A stretch of DNA of 64,000 nt from Trochalopteron elliotii (GCA_024734555.1 JANPWX010000209.1:847528-911527); one strand, 5' to 3'; shown: positions 40,001 through 48,844, counted from the first letter of the stretch. Notes: generated from the letters alone by a model not told the origin. Made by a program: numbers and translations.

Positions 40001-43000
40001 TGCTTTGTCTGGGATCCCAGGCACTTTTTTGTTCAGACTGAGTAGGGCATGCTAAGTCAAAGACACTGAATAGTTAAGAGCGTCTAGGTGTCCCTAGAAA
40101 TTTGTGTTTAAAAAAAAAAAATCTTCCTCTGGGATATGTGGGAGGAAAAGAGGAAGTGCTCACTATCTTATTCAGCAGCATTCAGATGCAGCTGGAAGAG
40201 ATTAACTTTTACACACAGTACTTTTTTATGTCTGTGTGCCACAGAAACTTAATTATAACTAAAATATGCAAAAGCAAATAGCTATTATGAAGGTGGAAGC
40301 AACATTTTCCACAAGACCAGAAAAGAAGACGAGCCACGAAAAAATGCCACACCACATAGCTCAAAGTGAATCATATAGGTTTGGTTGGTTTGGGGTTTAT
40401 GTTTTGTTTTGTTTTTCCAGTCTTTCTAACTTTTTAGCTATCCAGGTTTGTCAATAACAGAGACCCCCTGGCTTTACAACTTGTCTCTGCCCCCAGTCCC
40501 TACCCTCCTATCCAGCACCCTCACCCTTAATTTCTGTGACCCAAAATTGCATCTCTCTTTAAGAAAAATATCCAAGACTGTAAGGAAAATGGATATATAT
40601 TTCAATTCAACAAGCTTTCAATTCATTTAGCCTCATGAAAATCTTTCAAAACTATGCTACCAGGCTATGCTGATTCCTGGAACTCCATAAAAATGATAAT
40701 GTTATAAGTTTTAGCAGCAACTAGGCAACAAAGGAACAGAAAGTTGTAAACTCCTGTTTATCTACATTTTTCGTCTTATGTTTTTAGAAGCTTTTCTATA
40801 GAAACTTGTGTTATATAGGTGATGCATTTAAATACCAGAATGATATAATTACATTGATTTGTCTAGCCTCGTGTCTGATCTTGTGTCATGATGACAGTTC
40901 CATATTAAGATCAGCTTTCCCCAGTGTCTCATAAACTTGTAAAACATCTACATATAGCACTTACTAAGTTATTTAAAAGCATACCTCCCTAGACATCATA
41001 AAATGAAACATAAGATAAAGTGCTACTTACAGTGATAATGCTGCTTTCTTTTTATTTCTTCCCTATTACTCCTTCTCCTTCCCCCCTAAATTAGGGGATC
41101 AGCAATGTTAAAGCAATACAAATGTCACTAATTTGTGTAACTAACTGTTCCAGTACATACATCTGTTCTTATAAAGGTATTTTGATTTTTGCTAGTAGCA
41201 TCCAGTATAGTTAAAAATACACTTGAGGGAGGCATAAATAGCATTTTTTTTCTTTGAGCAAAGCCAGAGTACATTTTAAAATGTATAACCTTCGCCCCAC
41301 ATCCCTTTTTATGTAGAATGTAACAAACCTGTATTTGTACAGTAAGGTACAAAAGATGAATGCTTTGCCTGAGAACCTTGCTGAAACTGAAATGGTTAAA
41401 AATGGCTTATTACAGACCTGGAATGATCTCTGACATGTATGGAAGGAAAGTCTCGTCTATATATGAAACTTCTAGTATTTCAAGAAGTTGTTAATATAAT
41501 TGCTTGCATTGCTTTCTAAACAAACACATTACAAATATCTTTTCCCACAGGCCCAGCGTTCCTTTGTGCTGTTTGTGTTGCATGGCCGCCCACTGGAGCT
41601 TGTTCAGGGCAGGCCACACTCTCTGCACAGCTTGGTGCTCTGAAGCTGCACAAGTCCCTTGACAAACAGGGCACAGTGTGAATCCTCCACCTACTCCACA
41701 CAGAGGGATGCCCCCTACACTGCAATTGCATACCCAAACTCTTCTCATGAGCAGTTGTTTGTGTGACTTAAACCTTATCTCTGTGTTGAAATGAGAAATG
41801 TTTGCCTTCTGTTTGCATAAAAGTACATGCGTATATAATCTTTTATTTTCCTTCTTCCTGCAGGTGTTCCTTTTGATCCAGAGTGAGAAGATAAAAAGTG
41901 ATTTTGTTTACCTTAGCTGGCTGGCTCGCTGCTGTGAGTCACTTTACTCTCAACATTGCAGAATACAGATCCTCCTCTATTGCGTCAGTCTTGACAATCC
42001 ACTTTCCTAATTGAATTTAATGTTGTAGGTGGATTCAGGACTATGAAAGTGAAAAGCTGATTGCACTAGTTACAGTGTGGGTGGTTATTACACCTTTCAT
42101 ACATCTGGTTTTTATAAGCAATTACTGCTTCAGTGCAATGATGTTATACTACTGTCAGTGCAGCTTTGTCCTGACCAATGACCCTTTTTCTTCTCAATTG
42201 TCTACTCAATTGCTTGAGTGAAGACTTTCTATCTTAAAAGACTGAGTTACAACTCTAAAATGTTCAGAAAAAAACACAAAATAGAAGCATTCATACTGGC
42301 TCAGGCTCAAGGGTCTGTCTGCCTTTAATGTTAGCCAATGTCGGATGTCTAGAGAAGACAGGAATCAGGCAAGCATACACGGTATTTTTCTTCCTACCAT
42401 GTTACTCTGCATGTCGTCCAAACTCCTGTGCCTGAGGAATATCCTTCAGCATGTGTTTTTCTTCCAAAAATTCTTAGAAGAGTTCTTACTTTGGATTTCT
42501 GTGAATCCAGGAAACTTCTGCTGTGTTTAATATTCTATAGCAAATCCTTTTTCTGAACCAGTTTTTAAAACGCTGCAGAGTTCACCTCAGTACAGAGACA
42601 GCTACAGTGCCACGCACAAAATAGTATAGAAGAGGGCTTTTCTAAGGACTCAAGTCTGAGACTCCCTAGGCTAATTCGTTTTCCTTACTGTGCCTCAATA
42701 CAAAAATGTTTTCTTATCAAGCCATTTTCAGCAGTTATACCTGGAATTTAAATATGTATGTTTTGGGATGTTATGCCATATTGCAGATATAGTAAACATC
42801 TCCTAACATGATCTTTCCAGACAGGCACATCACGCATAGGGATGCCTATCTATGACTCTGTTTTAGGGCGTGCCAATTTATTTCCTTTTTAATTAAACTG
42901 CAGCACCTGATTGTGTTTGAGTGTTTTATGTAAGAATGTTTTATTTGAATTTTTTATGGGAATGATGGATATAGTTATCTTGTTGTGTCAAGTATGTAAA

Positions 43001-46000
43001 TTACTAACAGATCACATTATAATACACTAATGTCAGAGTACAGTTAGGGATTGAGTAGTAAACAATTCAATGCTGAAATATTTCCAAGGGGTAAAAAGTA
43101 CCAGAAATGCATCCTTTTGCATGACAGAATGCAATTTTTTGATTAGTATTATAGTACTATTTTTACCAAATTCTTCTTGAAGAGAAGGTCAAAAACATTG
43201 GATTAGCACAGAACTGCATTGCTGTAGCTGGATTGGTGCTGGAAATTGAGAACTGGCTGTTTACCACTGTATATGGTATTTGGAGCTGATGAGAGATAAA
43301 TCCAATTTGATGTCTTGCTGCCCCCTAAATGAGAAGAGTCTATAAATTCTGTGATTTGGTGTTAGATGTTTATTGTTGGTTACCACCCATTCTACCTGCA
43401 ATATAAGTATAGACATAGTGGACACAGATATAACAAGCTAAACAGTCTGTCTTTTGAAAAAACACAAGAGTGATTCTTATGTGAATAGCCAGGTACTCTC
43501 GGAACAGCTCTTAAGGCTTGAAAAAGAAAGAAAAAAATTAATTTAATTTTCTTTTCTTCCAGTGTTTGAATGAGCCTGTAATTATGAATACCAACCATAG
43601 AGTCAAGAGAATGATTTCTTATCACCACGAGATAGAACCTTTGTGTTTAAACACCCTAGCAGAATTTCTACTCATTGAGATGGAAGATTCAGTTTCATTT
43701 ATTTCTAACTGTGTATCCCAGTTAAAGACCAATGAAAAATTCTAGTCATATACACAAATTTAAAACCAGCACAGGATCTCAGGAATTTAGAAATATTTTT
43801 TTCTAGTAATGACAAATTTTGTTATGCTTGGAGGAGCTTCAACTTCTGCTTTCTCCTTCTGATTTGTTATGAATCATGGGAATTGAATGTTTAGACTGAC
43901 ATGAGCACCAAGTATTAAAGACCTCAGTTTGGTGCCAATTAAAATCTTTTTGTGTGTAAGAGCACACAATCCTAAATCTTACCATATAAATGGATTACCA
44001 TAGTTCATTGTCCGGCATGAAAAACCTCTCTGATGCTTTTCATTCTGTTCCTCAATCACATCTGAAATCATGAGAGTTGTTCTTATTGCTTATCTGTGAA
44101 ATATAAACTAAGATGTAAATACTATAATTATTCCTTTTGACATTGGTATTCTCTGCTGAATTAGCTGTTACCACTAGTAAGGCAGAAGATAAGGACAAGG
44201 TTCCCTTCTCAGCCTCATGCTCATGGCTGAGGCATGCATTTACATTAAACAAAGAAATACAGGAATATCTGTTCCACCTGCCACTGAATATCATACGTAG
44301 CATATTCTTTTCACAATTCCAGCTTCTTCTTTTTATTTCAGATATTATGAATAAGAAACCACAGCTAGCCTGGAAGCTCTATCTGAAGATGGAAACCTCA
44401 GGGGATTCCTTTAACCTATTGCAGCTCATTGCAAATGATTGTTACAAAGTGAGTTTTCTCTTTAGAGCTTGATGTATGACATGTTAATTCAGTGATTTTA
44501 CCGACAGTCATTTTTTTGATACTTTTTATCATTGTCATCAATAGTGAACTTTCTTTTATAATGGCAGGATGTCTAATGTGAATGAGTTGGCAAGGATTAG
44601 TCAGTATTTTAACCTACAGGCCTTCTTGGTAGAGAGCCCATTTATTAAAATGTTGGTAAATAACTGCATGCTTGAGCTATCAATAATAACAGTTGCTTCT
44701 CGTACTAGGGATTCATGATGGGTAGAAATGATAAAAAAACTTTTAAGGAAAAAAATCTAGCATAGATTCAGCAAGGCGCCTCATGCTTTTTTGTTTTGTT
44801 TTGATTTATTTTTAGTGGGGGTTTTTTTTTGTGTTTTTTTTTGGGGGGGGGTTGTTGCTTGGTTTTTTGTTTGTTTTTGTTGGGGGAGTGGTCAGGAGAG
44901 TATTGTGTTTACCTTAAAGCTTGTAATGGGAGAGACTCCTTGTGATCTCAGAAGCCATATTCTAAAACTGAAAGAATTATCCCTTGTACATCTTTCAAGT
45001 ACTCAGTTACCATCTTACCCTACAAGTCTGATTGCTCAAGCAAGTGGCTATGCTTCTAGTGTTTCCCCTAGATGTAGTTTGTGAAAGCAGACTTGTCGCA
45101 GTAGGACAAGAAATAAAGATGTTTGACTGCAGTCAGAAGGCAGTAGAAAACAGAAGACTTTATTTACAATTCATTCAGCCTTTTTATAACATGCTGCACT
45201 AAAAGGTATGTTATTGGTCCATAGGACTGACACCTCTCCCATTGGCTGAGTAACAGAAGTACCAAACAACACCTGTTGTTATAGGAAAGGAACATTGTTT
45301 GCACAAGGTTGTTTTGGGAAAAACTGTTGAAAAGTTTCCCTTGAGAAGAGCTAGTTCTTCTCAAGCTCAGAAACTATCGAGTCCACACAGACTGACAATT
45401 AGACCTCATGTGAAATCTCTCTCTAGATCATTTAAAGTTTCACTTAAATCAGTTGATTGCTTTGTCTAAAATCTTTTCAAAATCTTCTTGTCCTGAAGAG
45501 AAGTAGCTCCACATTTTGGATTTATCTAGAGCTCTTAAAAGCTGCATTTTAGAACTAAATTTTTCAGCCTAATGATGTGTCTATGCATTACCATAAATGA
45601 CTGCTCCAAAATTGTTACTTTAGTATTACAATTTGTCTTACTACACTAGCAGCCATTGTACCTCTTGAACTAAATGGCCAGGTCCCTGTTGTTTGATTTT
45701 ATGTGGCATTTTTCAGTTGTTTCTGAAATATTACATTATATTGGAGGTCTATAGGCAGCACCAGAGATGTAACTTAAGAAGGCAGTTGCATTAAGCTTTG
45801 CTCAACAGAAAAGAGAATGAGCTTGGATGGAACAAGGTCAACAGTGTCCTGAGAGTTGGTGTAGCTGGATGCCTCATTGCTGTGCTGAATAGAAATTGTT
45901 AAGTGAGGAAGTTGGCATGCAGGATTTCATGCTAATTTCTTGATACTTTTTATGCAATAGTTCATCTTATCCATATGGGGAACAGTGCATGACTTGGGGT

Positions 46001-48626
46001 AAAGCATTTCCCAGATTCATGTCAGATAGAAGGAGAGCATTAAACCTGTACCTGCTTAATGGAACTAGATCAGATACTAATTTGGATAGATCAGTATTCT
46101 AATTTTTTTTAGCTGACACATCTGATAGTGTTCATACTCACGATCTTTATTCCCATATATTTAAGTGTTTGCCAGTCACTAGTGGTTAAAATCAAGATTT
46201 ATGTGAAGAAAAGAGAATTATTACTCGTACTGTAGTACCAGTGCTTCTCTGACTAATGCTTTCAAATGTAGCTCCCACAGCCTGCACTTTTTTCTCTGCT
46301 GGCTTCCAGCTACCAAAGGATGGGAGGTTGGGCTCAGTCTGCCTCCTGTGATCTCTAATGAGAAGATGCTAGTCACAAACAACATTGCCCTTCAGGCTTG
46401 CCCAAGTGGAGAGCACTCATGCAGCCCACATGAGCTATGCTACGCTGACTTCAAAAGCCACAGTTTATCTGGTCAGTCCTTTTGCATGGACTGTTGCCAA
46501 GCAACTTGCTCCTGGTTCCCAATTACAAATAGAGAACCTAAGGCAGAAAAGATAGGGTACACACTGGATTTTCCTATGCTAAGGAAAATTTTGGATTATA
46601 GAGTCACCAAATCTTTTTTTGTACTGTATTGTAACAGCAAAGAAAAATTTTAAGTTAAACCCAGAAGATAAACAAATATGTGGCCATGTCTACATGAGGA
46701 AATGTGGTTTCATTTTCAAATGTATGGACTAGTTGGAGGTTGATATTCTGTCAAGGATTTTGGTATAGTTGGTACAACACTAGATAAAGCAACCTCAGTA
46801 AAAGGTGTTATAATACCACCTGTTTCCCCAACTGCAACGTCCCTGTTCTGTCTCACTTTCTGCTGCCTGCAAAAAAACAGGAAAATGCACATTGCTTCTA
46901 CAACTTACTGCTGATTTCAGAAAACTGAGCTCAGTGTTTTTAATCCCCTTTTGAAACATGGTCAGGAATAATGCTTCACTTTCTGTGCAGATGCGTCAGT
47001 TCTACTATTCAGCCAAAGCCTTTGATGTTCTGGAGAGACTGAACAATAATCCTGAATACTGGGAAGGCAAGAGAGGTGCTTGTGTGGGTGTATTTCAAAT
47101 GATTTTAGCTGGTCGAGAAGCAAAGTGAGTATTCTGTGTTGTATCTGAATTTATTTTGCTCTTTTCCTATTTTCACCTAGCTGTAAGCCAGAATCATAAT
47201 CTCAGCTTTAGGTCTACATATCATCTTCCAATCTTTTATAGACCTTTCAGAGAATAGACACCCTATCCAGAGGCTCTGTATGCAGTCTTCAACTTGAAGT
47301 GTATCTTCCACACCAACAGTTATAGAATATATGGTAGAGAATAATTTATGAGCAAGTGCTGTGGACTATAAAATACCAAAATACTTTAGTCATCATCACT
47401 AGGAAAAGCTAGGTTATAAGTATAGTAGTATGTTCATGAACTGGGGGAAAAACATAATTTCGTGTTGATGGCGTAAGAATAGAAAACTATCACGTGACAT
47501 TTTAAGGTGCATAAAACAGAACTAAGGAAACATATAGTCAACACTGTAGGAAGAACATGATTTCTCTAAACAAAGATTAGATGAGGCTGTCATCAAAATT
47601 CTCATCAAAATTTGCCTTCTGAAGACACTGACTATGTCACACAAATATACTTACTTGATGAAAGCTTAAAGGAAATCATCTGTGTTACTGATAATTTTGT
47701 TTTCGGCCCATTTCACTGGATGGGGAAATGAGAGAGAGTAGTGAAACTGTATTTAAGAACTGCTCCCTTGTGAATACTCTGCTGTGGTGCCAGATGGCCA
47801 TTGTCCTCTGGCCAAAGTTGCTGCTTCCTACATGACTGTTAGATATGTATCTTGGCTTCCACACCTTCCTTCTATTCATTTCTCTCCTGGAATAATTTCA
47901 TTACTATAACTTTCAAGTGTCCGTTTTGCAATCACTGTAGCAGATGTAGTAAAATACACATAGCTTGCCTGTTTTTCAAAATATGCAATTAAGTTCTTAC
48001 GGTAAACTAACTGGCAAACTGCAGCAGGATCTATATAGGTTTAATAATAATAGGTTTATTCTATTAGGTATGTTGATTTCCATGTTATTTGTGTTTATGT
48101 ATATTGTGTTATGTGTAAAGTGCTTTGGGAGCACTAAGCTAAATGTTGCCATCCTAAAGACTATTAAATAACATTAAAGATTTTTTTTTAAGTTTGGTTT
48201 GTTCTGGGGAACAATTTTGCAAGAGTGAGGGTATGTATAAAAATACACACATATGCACACACTAAACTAATTACATTTAGGTGATTTTTTTTTATCTTAT
48301 AATTTTTTTACAATTGTATACAAAACTTTTTTGTTGGTTGCTTTTTTTGTCTCTGGGGTCGCATCTAGCGTGCATTTTAACCTATTCCAGCACTGCAGAT
48401 GAATGGACCTCTCTGTCTCAGAGGACCCATGTTTTGTGAAATAGTTCGATGTGAGCAGTTTATTGTATCATTTGGGTCTAACCCTCACTTAAATCTTTGC
48501 TTTCACCTTTGTAGAGAGACTCTGCGGGAAGTGCTGCATCTGCTGAAAAGCACTGGTAATTCTCAAGTAGAATACATTGTTCGCATCATGAAAAAGTGGG
48601 CCAAGGAGAACAGAGTCTCTGTTTGA
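1017..48626 (+). CDS. IFT56: IFT56/TTC26, intraflagellar transport protein 56, complete gene of 18 coding exons
   Basis: Known role: TPR subunit of the IFT-B complex, which carries cargo along the ciliary axoneme and supports Hedgehog signalling; it works in the cilium and at its base. Seen: exons 1017-1019, 1129-1266, 1603-1695, 7667-7781, 16513-16562, 18194-18339, 20004-20175, 20579-20653, 21859-21961, 25051-25106, 27481-27534, 27961-28024, 35681-35769, 39624-39707, 41864-41933, 44342-44448, 46991-47124 and 48515-48626 join in phase to 1665 nt (554 aa plus TGA), the usual family length. TPR-like helices lie near residues 60-80 ([18 protein letters not shown]), 93-114, 154-180 and in the C-terminal half; a basic, low-complexity N-terminus covers residues 1-30 and an acidic EEEED run lies at 54-58. 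The start was chosen because vertebrate IFT56 begins MMLSRAKP, which is exactly exon 1 ATG plus exon 2 ATG. No stops or frameshifts interrupt it, so it should be functional. The identification rests on remembered human sequence; I ran no search. Confidence 0.97.
1129..1266 (+). CDS. IFT56: IFT56 coding exon 2
   Basis: 46 codons, residues 2-47, from [11 protein letters not shown] to IALLE. Acceptor ctctgcccag, donor gtgacg, phase 0. Encodes the proline/lysine-rich N-terminus and the first helix ([20 protein letters not shown]). Confidence 0.95.
1603..1695 (+). CDS. IFT56: IFT56 coding exon 3
   Basis: 31 codons, residues 48-78. Acceptor ttctctacaaag, donor gtaagg, phase 0. Carries the acidic EEEED run and a TPR helix pair ([19 protein letters not shown]). 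Confidence 0.96.
3997..4034. repeat. overlapping perfect palindromes
   Basis: 3997-4018 is a 22-bp perfect palindrome (AAATGGTATTG / CAATACCATTT). It overlaps 4018-4034, TTTGGTA-TTA-TACCAAA. Both are built on the same GGTAT/ATACC core. Confidence 0.9.
6954..6970. repeat. (AT)n microsatellite
   Basis: Uninterrupted alternating T and A in IFT56 intron 3. Confidence 0.9.
7667..7781 (+). CDS. IFT56: IFT56 coding exon 4
   Basis: Residues 79-116 plus one base of codon 117. Acceptor ctgttacag, donor gtgaga. Contains the TPR stretch [20 protein letters not shown]. Confidence 0.96.
10268..11522 (+). mobile_element. 5'-truncated CR1 LINE with a decayed reverse-transcriptase ORF
   Basis: Non-LTR retrotransposon fragment in the same orientation as IFT56. 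Recognisable reverse-transcriptase blocks are spread over several frames: [12 protein letters not shown] near 10410, [20 protein letters not shown] near 10575-10635, the FAD site near 10666, and C-terminal CR1 text such as [17 protein letters not shown] and [15 protein letters not shown]. It ends with the typical CR1 3' end (cattctgtgattct). Stops and frameshifts are frequent and the 5' part of ORF2 is missing, so it is dead. Confidence 0.9.
11901..11935. repeat. perfect 14-bp inverted repeat, 7-nt loop
   Basis: agcctcattctctc at 11901-11914, loop ttgtctt, then gagagaatgaggct at 11922-11935. It lies in IFT56 intron 4. Confidence 0.9.
16513..16562 (+). CDS. IFT56: IFT56 coding exon 5
   Basis: 50 nt, too short to stand out as an open frame. 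It completes codon 117 (Ala) and encodes residues 118-133 ([16 protein letters not shown]). Acceptor ccctttcag, donor gtaggt. The frame fits both neighbouring exons. Confidence 0.94.
16563..18193 (+). other. IFT56 intron 5
   Basis: 1.6 kb of AT-rich sequence. I see no repeat element or gene in it. Confidence 0.8.
18194..18339 (+). CDS. IFT56: IFT56 coding exon 6
   Basis: Residues 134-181 plus two bases of Arg182. Contains the TPR stretch [20 protein letters not shown]. Acceptor ctttttag. The donor gtgcgc is a weak match to consensus, but it is the only one that keeps the frame into exon 7. Confidence 0.95.
18340..20003 (+). other. IFT56 intron 6
   Basis: 1.66 kb with an antisense solo LTR at 19157-19616. 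The donor is gtgcgc, the weakest in the gene. The exon 6 reading frame runs on into the intron to 18511, so retention would add a short tail and a stop. Confidence 0.8.
19157..19616 (-). mobile_element. solo LTR of an endogenous retrovirus, antisense
   Basis: 460 bp bounded by near-perfect terminal inverted repeats, TGATGCCTTGAG at the start and CTTAAGGCATCA at the end, and flanked by taat on both sides (19153-19156 and 19617-19620). On the minus strand it has a TATA box (ttataaaagtg, near + 19337) followed by a poly(A) region, which sets the orientation. A 4-bp duplication would fit an ERV1-like element; the class is inferred. Confidence 0.8.
20004..20175 (+). CDS. IFT56: IFT56 coding exon 7
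   Basis: Completes Arg182 and encodes residues 183-239 ([20 protein letters not shown] onward to NGKAAE). Acceptor cccgcag, donor gtatct (weak). It is the longest coding exon at 172 nt. Confidence 0.96.
20176..20578 (+). other. IFT56 intron 7
   Basis: 403 bp with nothing recognisable inside. The donor gtatct is weak. Confidence 0.85.
20579..20653 (+). CDS. IFT56: IFT56 coding exon 8
   Basis: 25 codons, residues 240-264 ([20 protein letters not shown] then IKHNL). Acceptor taattccag, donor gtaagt, phase 0. Confidence 0.95.
20654..21858 (+). other. IFT56 intron 8
   Basis: 1.2 kb, AT-rich. I see no repeat element or gene in it. Confidence 0.8.
21859..21961 (+). CDS. IFT56: IFT56 coding exon 9
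   Basis: Residues 265-298 plus one base of Asp299. Contains [20 protein letters not shown], a highly conserved block of the family. Acceptor tctttgcag, donor gtaaat. Confidence 0.96.
22545..23520 (-). mobile_element. CR1 LINE 3' fragment, antisense
   Basis: The + strand reads as reverse CR1: ggagccctcagttgggctca, gcccaaagctgaacacagta-like text near 22845, caatcaggtgcagttggcct-like text near 22955, ccctggggcattcaattagt near 23248, and the antisense DFSNVSDMV block of the reverse transcriptase with gacattgctaaagtcagggt near 23393. It is about 1 kb, 5'-truncated and degraded. Confidence 0.85.
24152..24208. repeat. T15 / A17 inverted homopolymer pair
   Basis: T run 24152-24166 and A run 24192-24208, separated by 25 bp that include agctagct. 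On RNA this could fold into a long A-U stem. Confidence 0.85.
25051..25106 (+). CDS. IFT56: IFT56 coding exon 10
   Basis: 56 nt, completing Asp299 and encoding residues 300-317 ([18 protein letters not shown]). Acceptor ggcatttcag, donor gtaatt. Confidence 0.95.
25736..25770 (+). repeat. polypurine (AGGG)n tract
   Basis: Only A and G, built on agggaaggaggg units, in intron 10. Confidence 0.85.
26791..27348 (-). mobile_element. solo LTR, ERVL-like, antisense, with 5-bp target duplication
   Basis: 558 bp that starts tgtagtggtttgaaagc and ends cccaggaca on the + strand, flanked by cacag on both sides (26786-26790 and 27349-27353). On the minus strand it reads TGTCCTGGG...CCACTACA with TATA-like ggatataatc and agtataagc and a poly(A) ATTAAA near its 3' end. 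A 5-bp duplication fits class III (ERVL) elements. A second copy of the same family lies at 57447-58024. Confidence 0.9.
27481..27534 (+). CDS. IFT56: IFT56 coding exon 11
   Basis: 18 codons, residues 318-335 ([18 protein letters not shown]). Strong polypyrimidine acceptor, donor gtgagt. An antisense solo LTR ends only 132 bp before it. Confidence 0.96.
27535..27960 (+). other. IFT56 intron 11
   Basis: 426 bp with nothing recognisable inside. Confidence 0.85.
27961..28024 (+). CDS. IFT56: IFT56 coding exon 12
   Basis: Residues 336-356 ([20 protein letters not shown], then C) plus one base of Asp357. Acceptor cctcttccag, donor gtatgt. Confidence 0.95.
30663..30985 (-). mobile_element. probable LTR fragment, antisense
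   Basis: A GC-richer block in AT-rich intron. The minus strand shows two CCAAT boxes (gccaatggacgg and cctccaatcaagg), then a TATA-like gggtataaactgc, then the segment ending in the + strand agaccggcgctggcactctc. This order looks like LTR promoter architecture. I could not find edges or a target duplication. Confidence 0.5.
31040..31665 (+). mobile_element. old, degenerate CR1-group LINE fragment
   Basis: Scattered matches to CR1-group 3' ORF2/3'-end text in the right order: gaaagactatataagactgg then gtaataatatgcaaattaaa (31105-31160), gatgatcaaagaagtgg (31340), ttactttttcacataacaca (about 31550) and gatgaaaagtccattggcta (31621). It is far more diverged than the other CR1 pieces here, so probably an old insertion. 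Confidence 0.6.
32144..32688 (+). mobile_element. solo LTR, ERVL-like, sense orientation
   Basis: 545 bp that starts TGTCCCAGTTTTGCCTGGGA and ends GCTGGGGTTAAACCGCAACA, the classic termini of a widespread bird ERVL LTR family. The flanks gccta (32139-32143) and gttta (32689-32693) look like a 5-bp duplication with two C-to-T changes. It contains a CT-rich run and an ATT/ATA-rich run near 32505-32570. I see no AATAAA or ATTAAA in the sense strand. Confidence 0.85.
33591..33901 (-). mobile_element. probable LTR, antisense
   Basis: On the + strand it starts TGTTTGCGGCA and may end GAGGGCAACA, an imperfect terminal inverted repeat. The minus strand has a TATA-like gtatataagaatgg (near 33690) followed within about 30 bp by aattaaaatagag and then the GC-richer 3' end. 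No target duplication could be matched, so the edges are tentative. Confidence 0.5.
35681..35769 (+). CDS. IFT56: IFT56 coding exon 13
   Basis: Completes Asp357 and encodes residues 358-386 ([18 protein letters not shown] onward to NSIK). Acceptor tgaattttag, donor gttagt. Confidence 0.95.
35770..39623 (+). other. IFT56 intron 13
   Basis: 3.9 kb; an (AAAG)n run lies at 37760-37790. Nothing else is recognised. Confidence 0.8.
37760..37790 (+). repeat. A-rich / (AAAG)n microsatellite
   Basis: An A-run passing into GAAA repeats in intron 13. Confidence 0.85.
39624..39707 (+). CDS. IFT56: IFT56 coding exon 14
   Basis: 28 codons, residues 387-414 ([20 protein letters not shown] then GNFSEAEE). 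Acceptor tatttttcag, donor gtatgt, phase 0. Confidence 0.95.
39708..41863 (+). other. IFT56 intron 14
   Basis: 2.2 kb. Mostly AT-rich, except for an isolated GC-rich block at 41538-41760 that I cannot classify. Confidence 0.8.
41538..41760. other. unclassified GC-rich block
   Basis: About 220 bp of markedly higher GC within AT-rich intron 14, open in two minus-strand frames for 70-85 codons (one includes [15 protein letters not shown]). On the + strand it begins with a good acceptor-like tttcccacag. It could be a retroelement or retrocopy fragment, but nothing identifies it. Confidence 0.35.
41864..41933 (+). CDS. IFT56: IFT56 coding exon 15
   Basis: Residues 415-437 ([20 protein letters not shown] then ARC) plus one base of Tyr438. 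Acceptor cttcctgcag, donor gtgagt. Confidence 0.95.
41934..44341 (+). other. IFT56 intron 15
   Basis: 2.4 kb, AT-rich. I see no repeat element or gene in it. Confidence 0.8.
44342..44448 (+). CDS. IFT56: IFT56 coding exon 16
   Basis: Completes Tyr438 and encodes residues 439-473 ([20 protein letters not shown] onward to NDCYK). Acceptor ttatttcag, donor gtgagt. Confidence 0.96.
44787..44890 (+). repeat. G/T-rich low-complexity tract with long G runs
   Basis: Mostly T and G, with runs of five, nine and five G. It explains the odd Phe/Val/Gly-rich open frame here, which is not a gene. Confidence 0.85.
45094..45387 (-). mobile_element. solo LTR, ERVK-like, antisense, with perfect 6-bp target duplication
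   Basis: 294 bp, TGTCGCAG...GTCCACA on the + strand, flanked by cagact at 45088-45093 and 45388-45393. The minus strand carries, in order, a CCAAT box (cagccaatggg), a TATA box (ttataaaaagg) and a poly(A) signal (aaataaag), the full LTR layout. A 6-bp duplication fits class II (ERVK/alpha-beta) elements. Confidence 0.9.
46991..47124 (+). CDS. IFT56: IFT56 coding exon 17
   Basis: Residues 474-517 plus two bases of Lys518. Contains the TPR-like [20 protein letters not shown] and then [20 protein letters not shown]. Acceptor ttctgtgcag, donor gtgagt. Confidence 0.96.
47125..48514 (+). other. IFT56 intron 17
   Basis: 1.4 kb, AT-rich. I see no repeat element or gene in it. Confidence 0.8.
48515..48626 (+). 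CDS. IFT56: IFT56 coding exon 18 and stop
   Basis: Completes Lys518 and encodes residues 519-554, ending [12 protein letters not shown] then TGA at 48624-48626. Acceptor cacctttgtag. The C-terminal ENRVS end is typical of the family. Confidence 0.96.
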
Positions 48627-48838
48627 GTCAGTGTCACAAAATGAACCAGGTCAGTTGCTACCGTATGTCTGGGTGCAAGACAAGGGTCTCAGTTTCTTCT
48701 GTGCATTCTGGATATCTCCTTCCCTGCAGGACTTCAGGCATTCAAGCAGGTTGACGCATGTGAGGAAAAGTGTCCCACAGTGAGATTCAAAACATATACA
48801 ACAAGTTGGGTTTTGGGGTTTTTTAATTTTTGTTTTAA

Positions 48839-48844
48839 ATTAAA
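48839..48844 (+). promoter_or_regulatory. candidate proximal poly(A) signal of IFT56 (ATTAAA)
   Basis: ATTAAA 213 bp after the stop codon, followed by T-rich sequence. Other candidates are ATTAAA at 50016-50021, with GT-rich sequence downstream, and AATAAA at 50831-50836. Which one is used cannot be told from sequence. Confidence 0.4.

Larger units (their letters stand above)
44449..46990 (+). other. IFT56 intron 16
   Basis: 2.5 kb with a G/T-only-like tract (44787-44890) and an antisense solo LTR (45094-45387). Confidence 0.8.

Noticed and set aside
44791..45084. 97-codon Phe/Val/Gly-rich frame
   Set aside because: Generated by the G/T-rich low-complexity tract.
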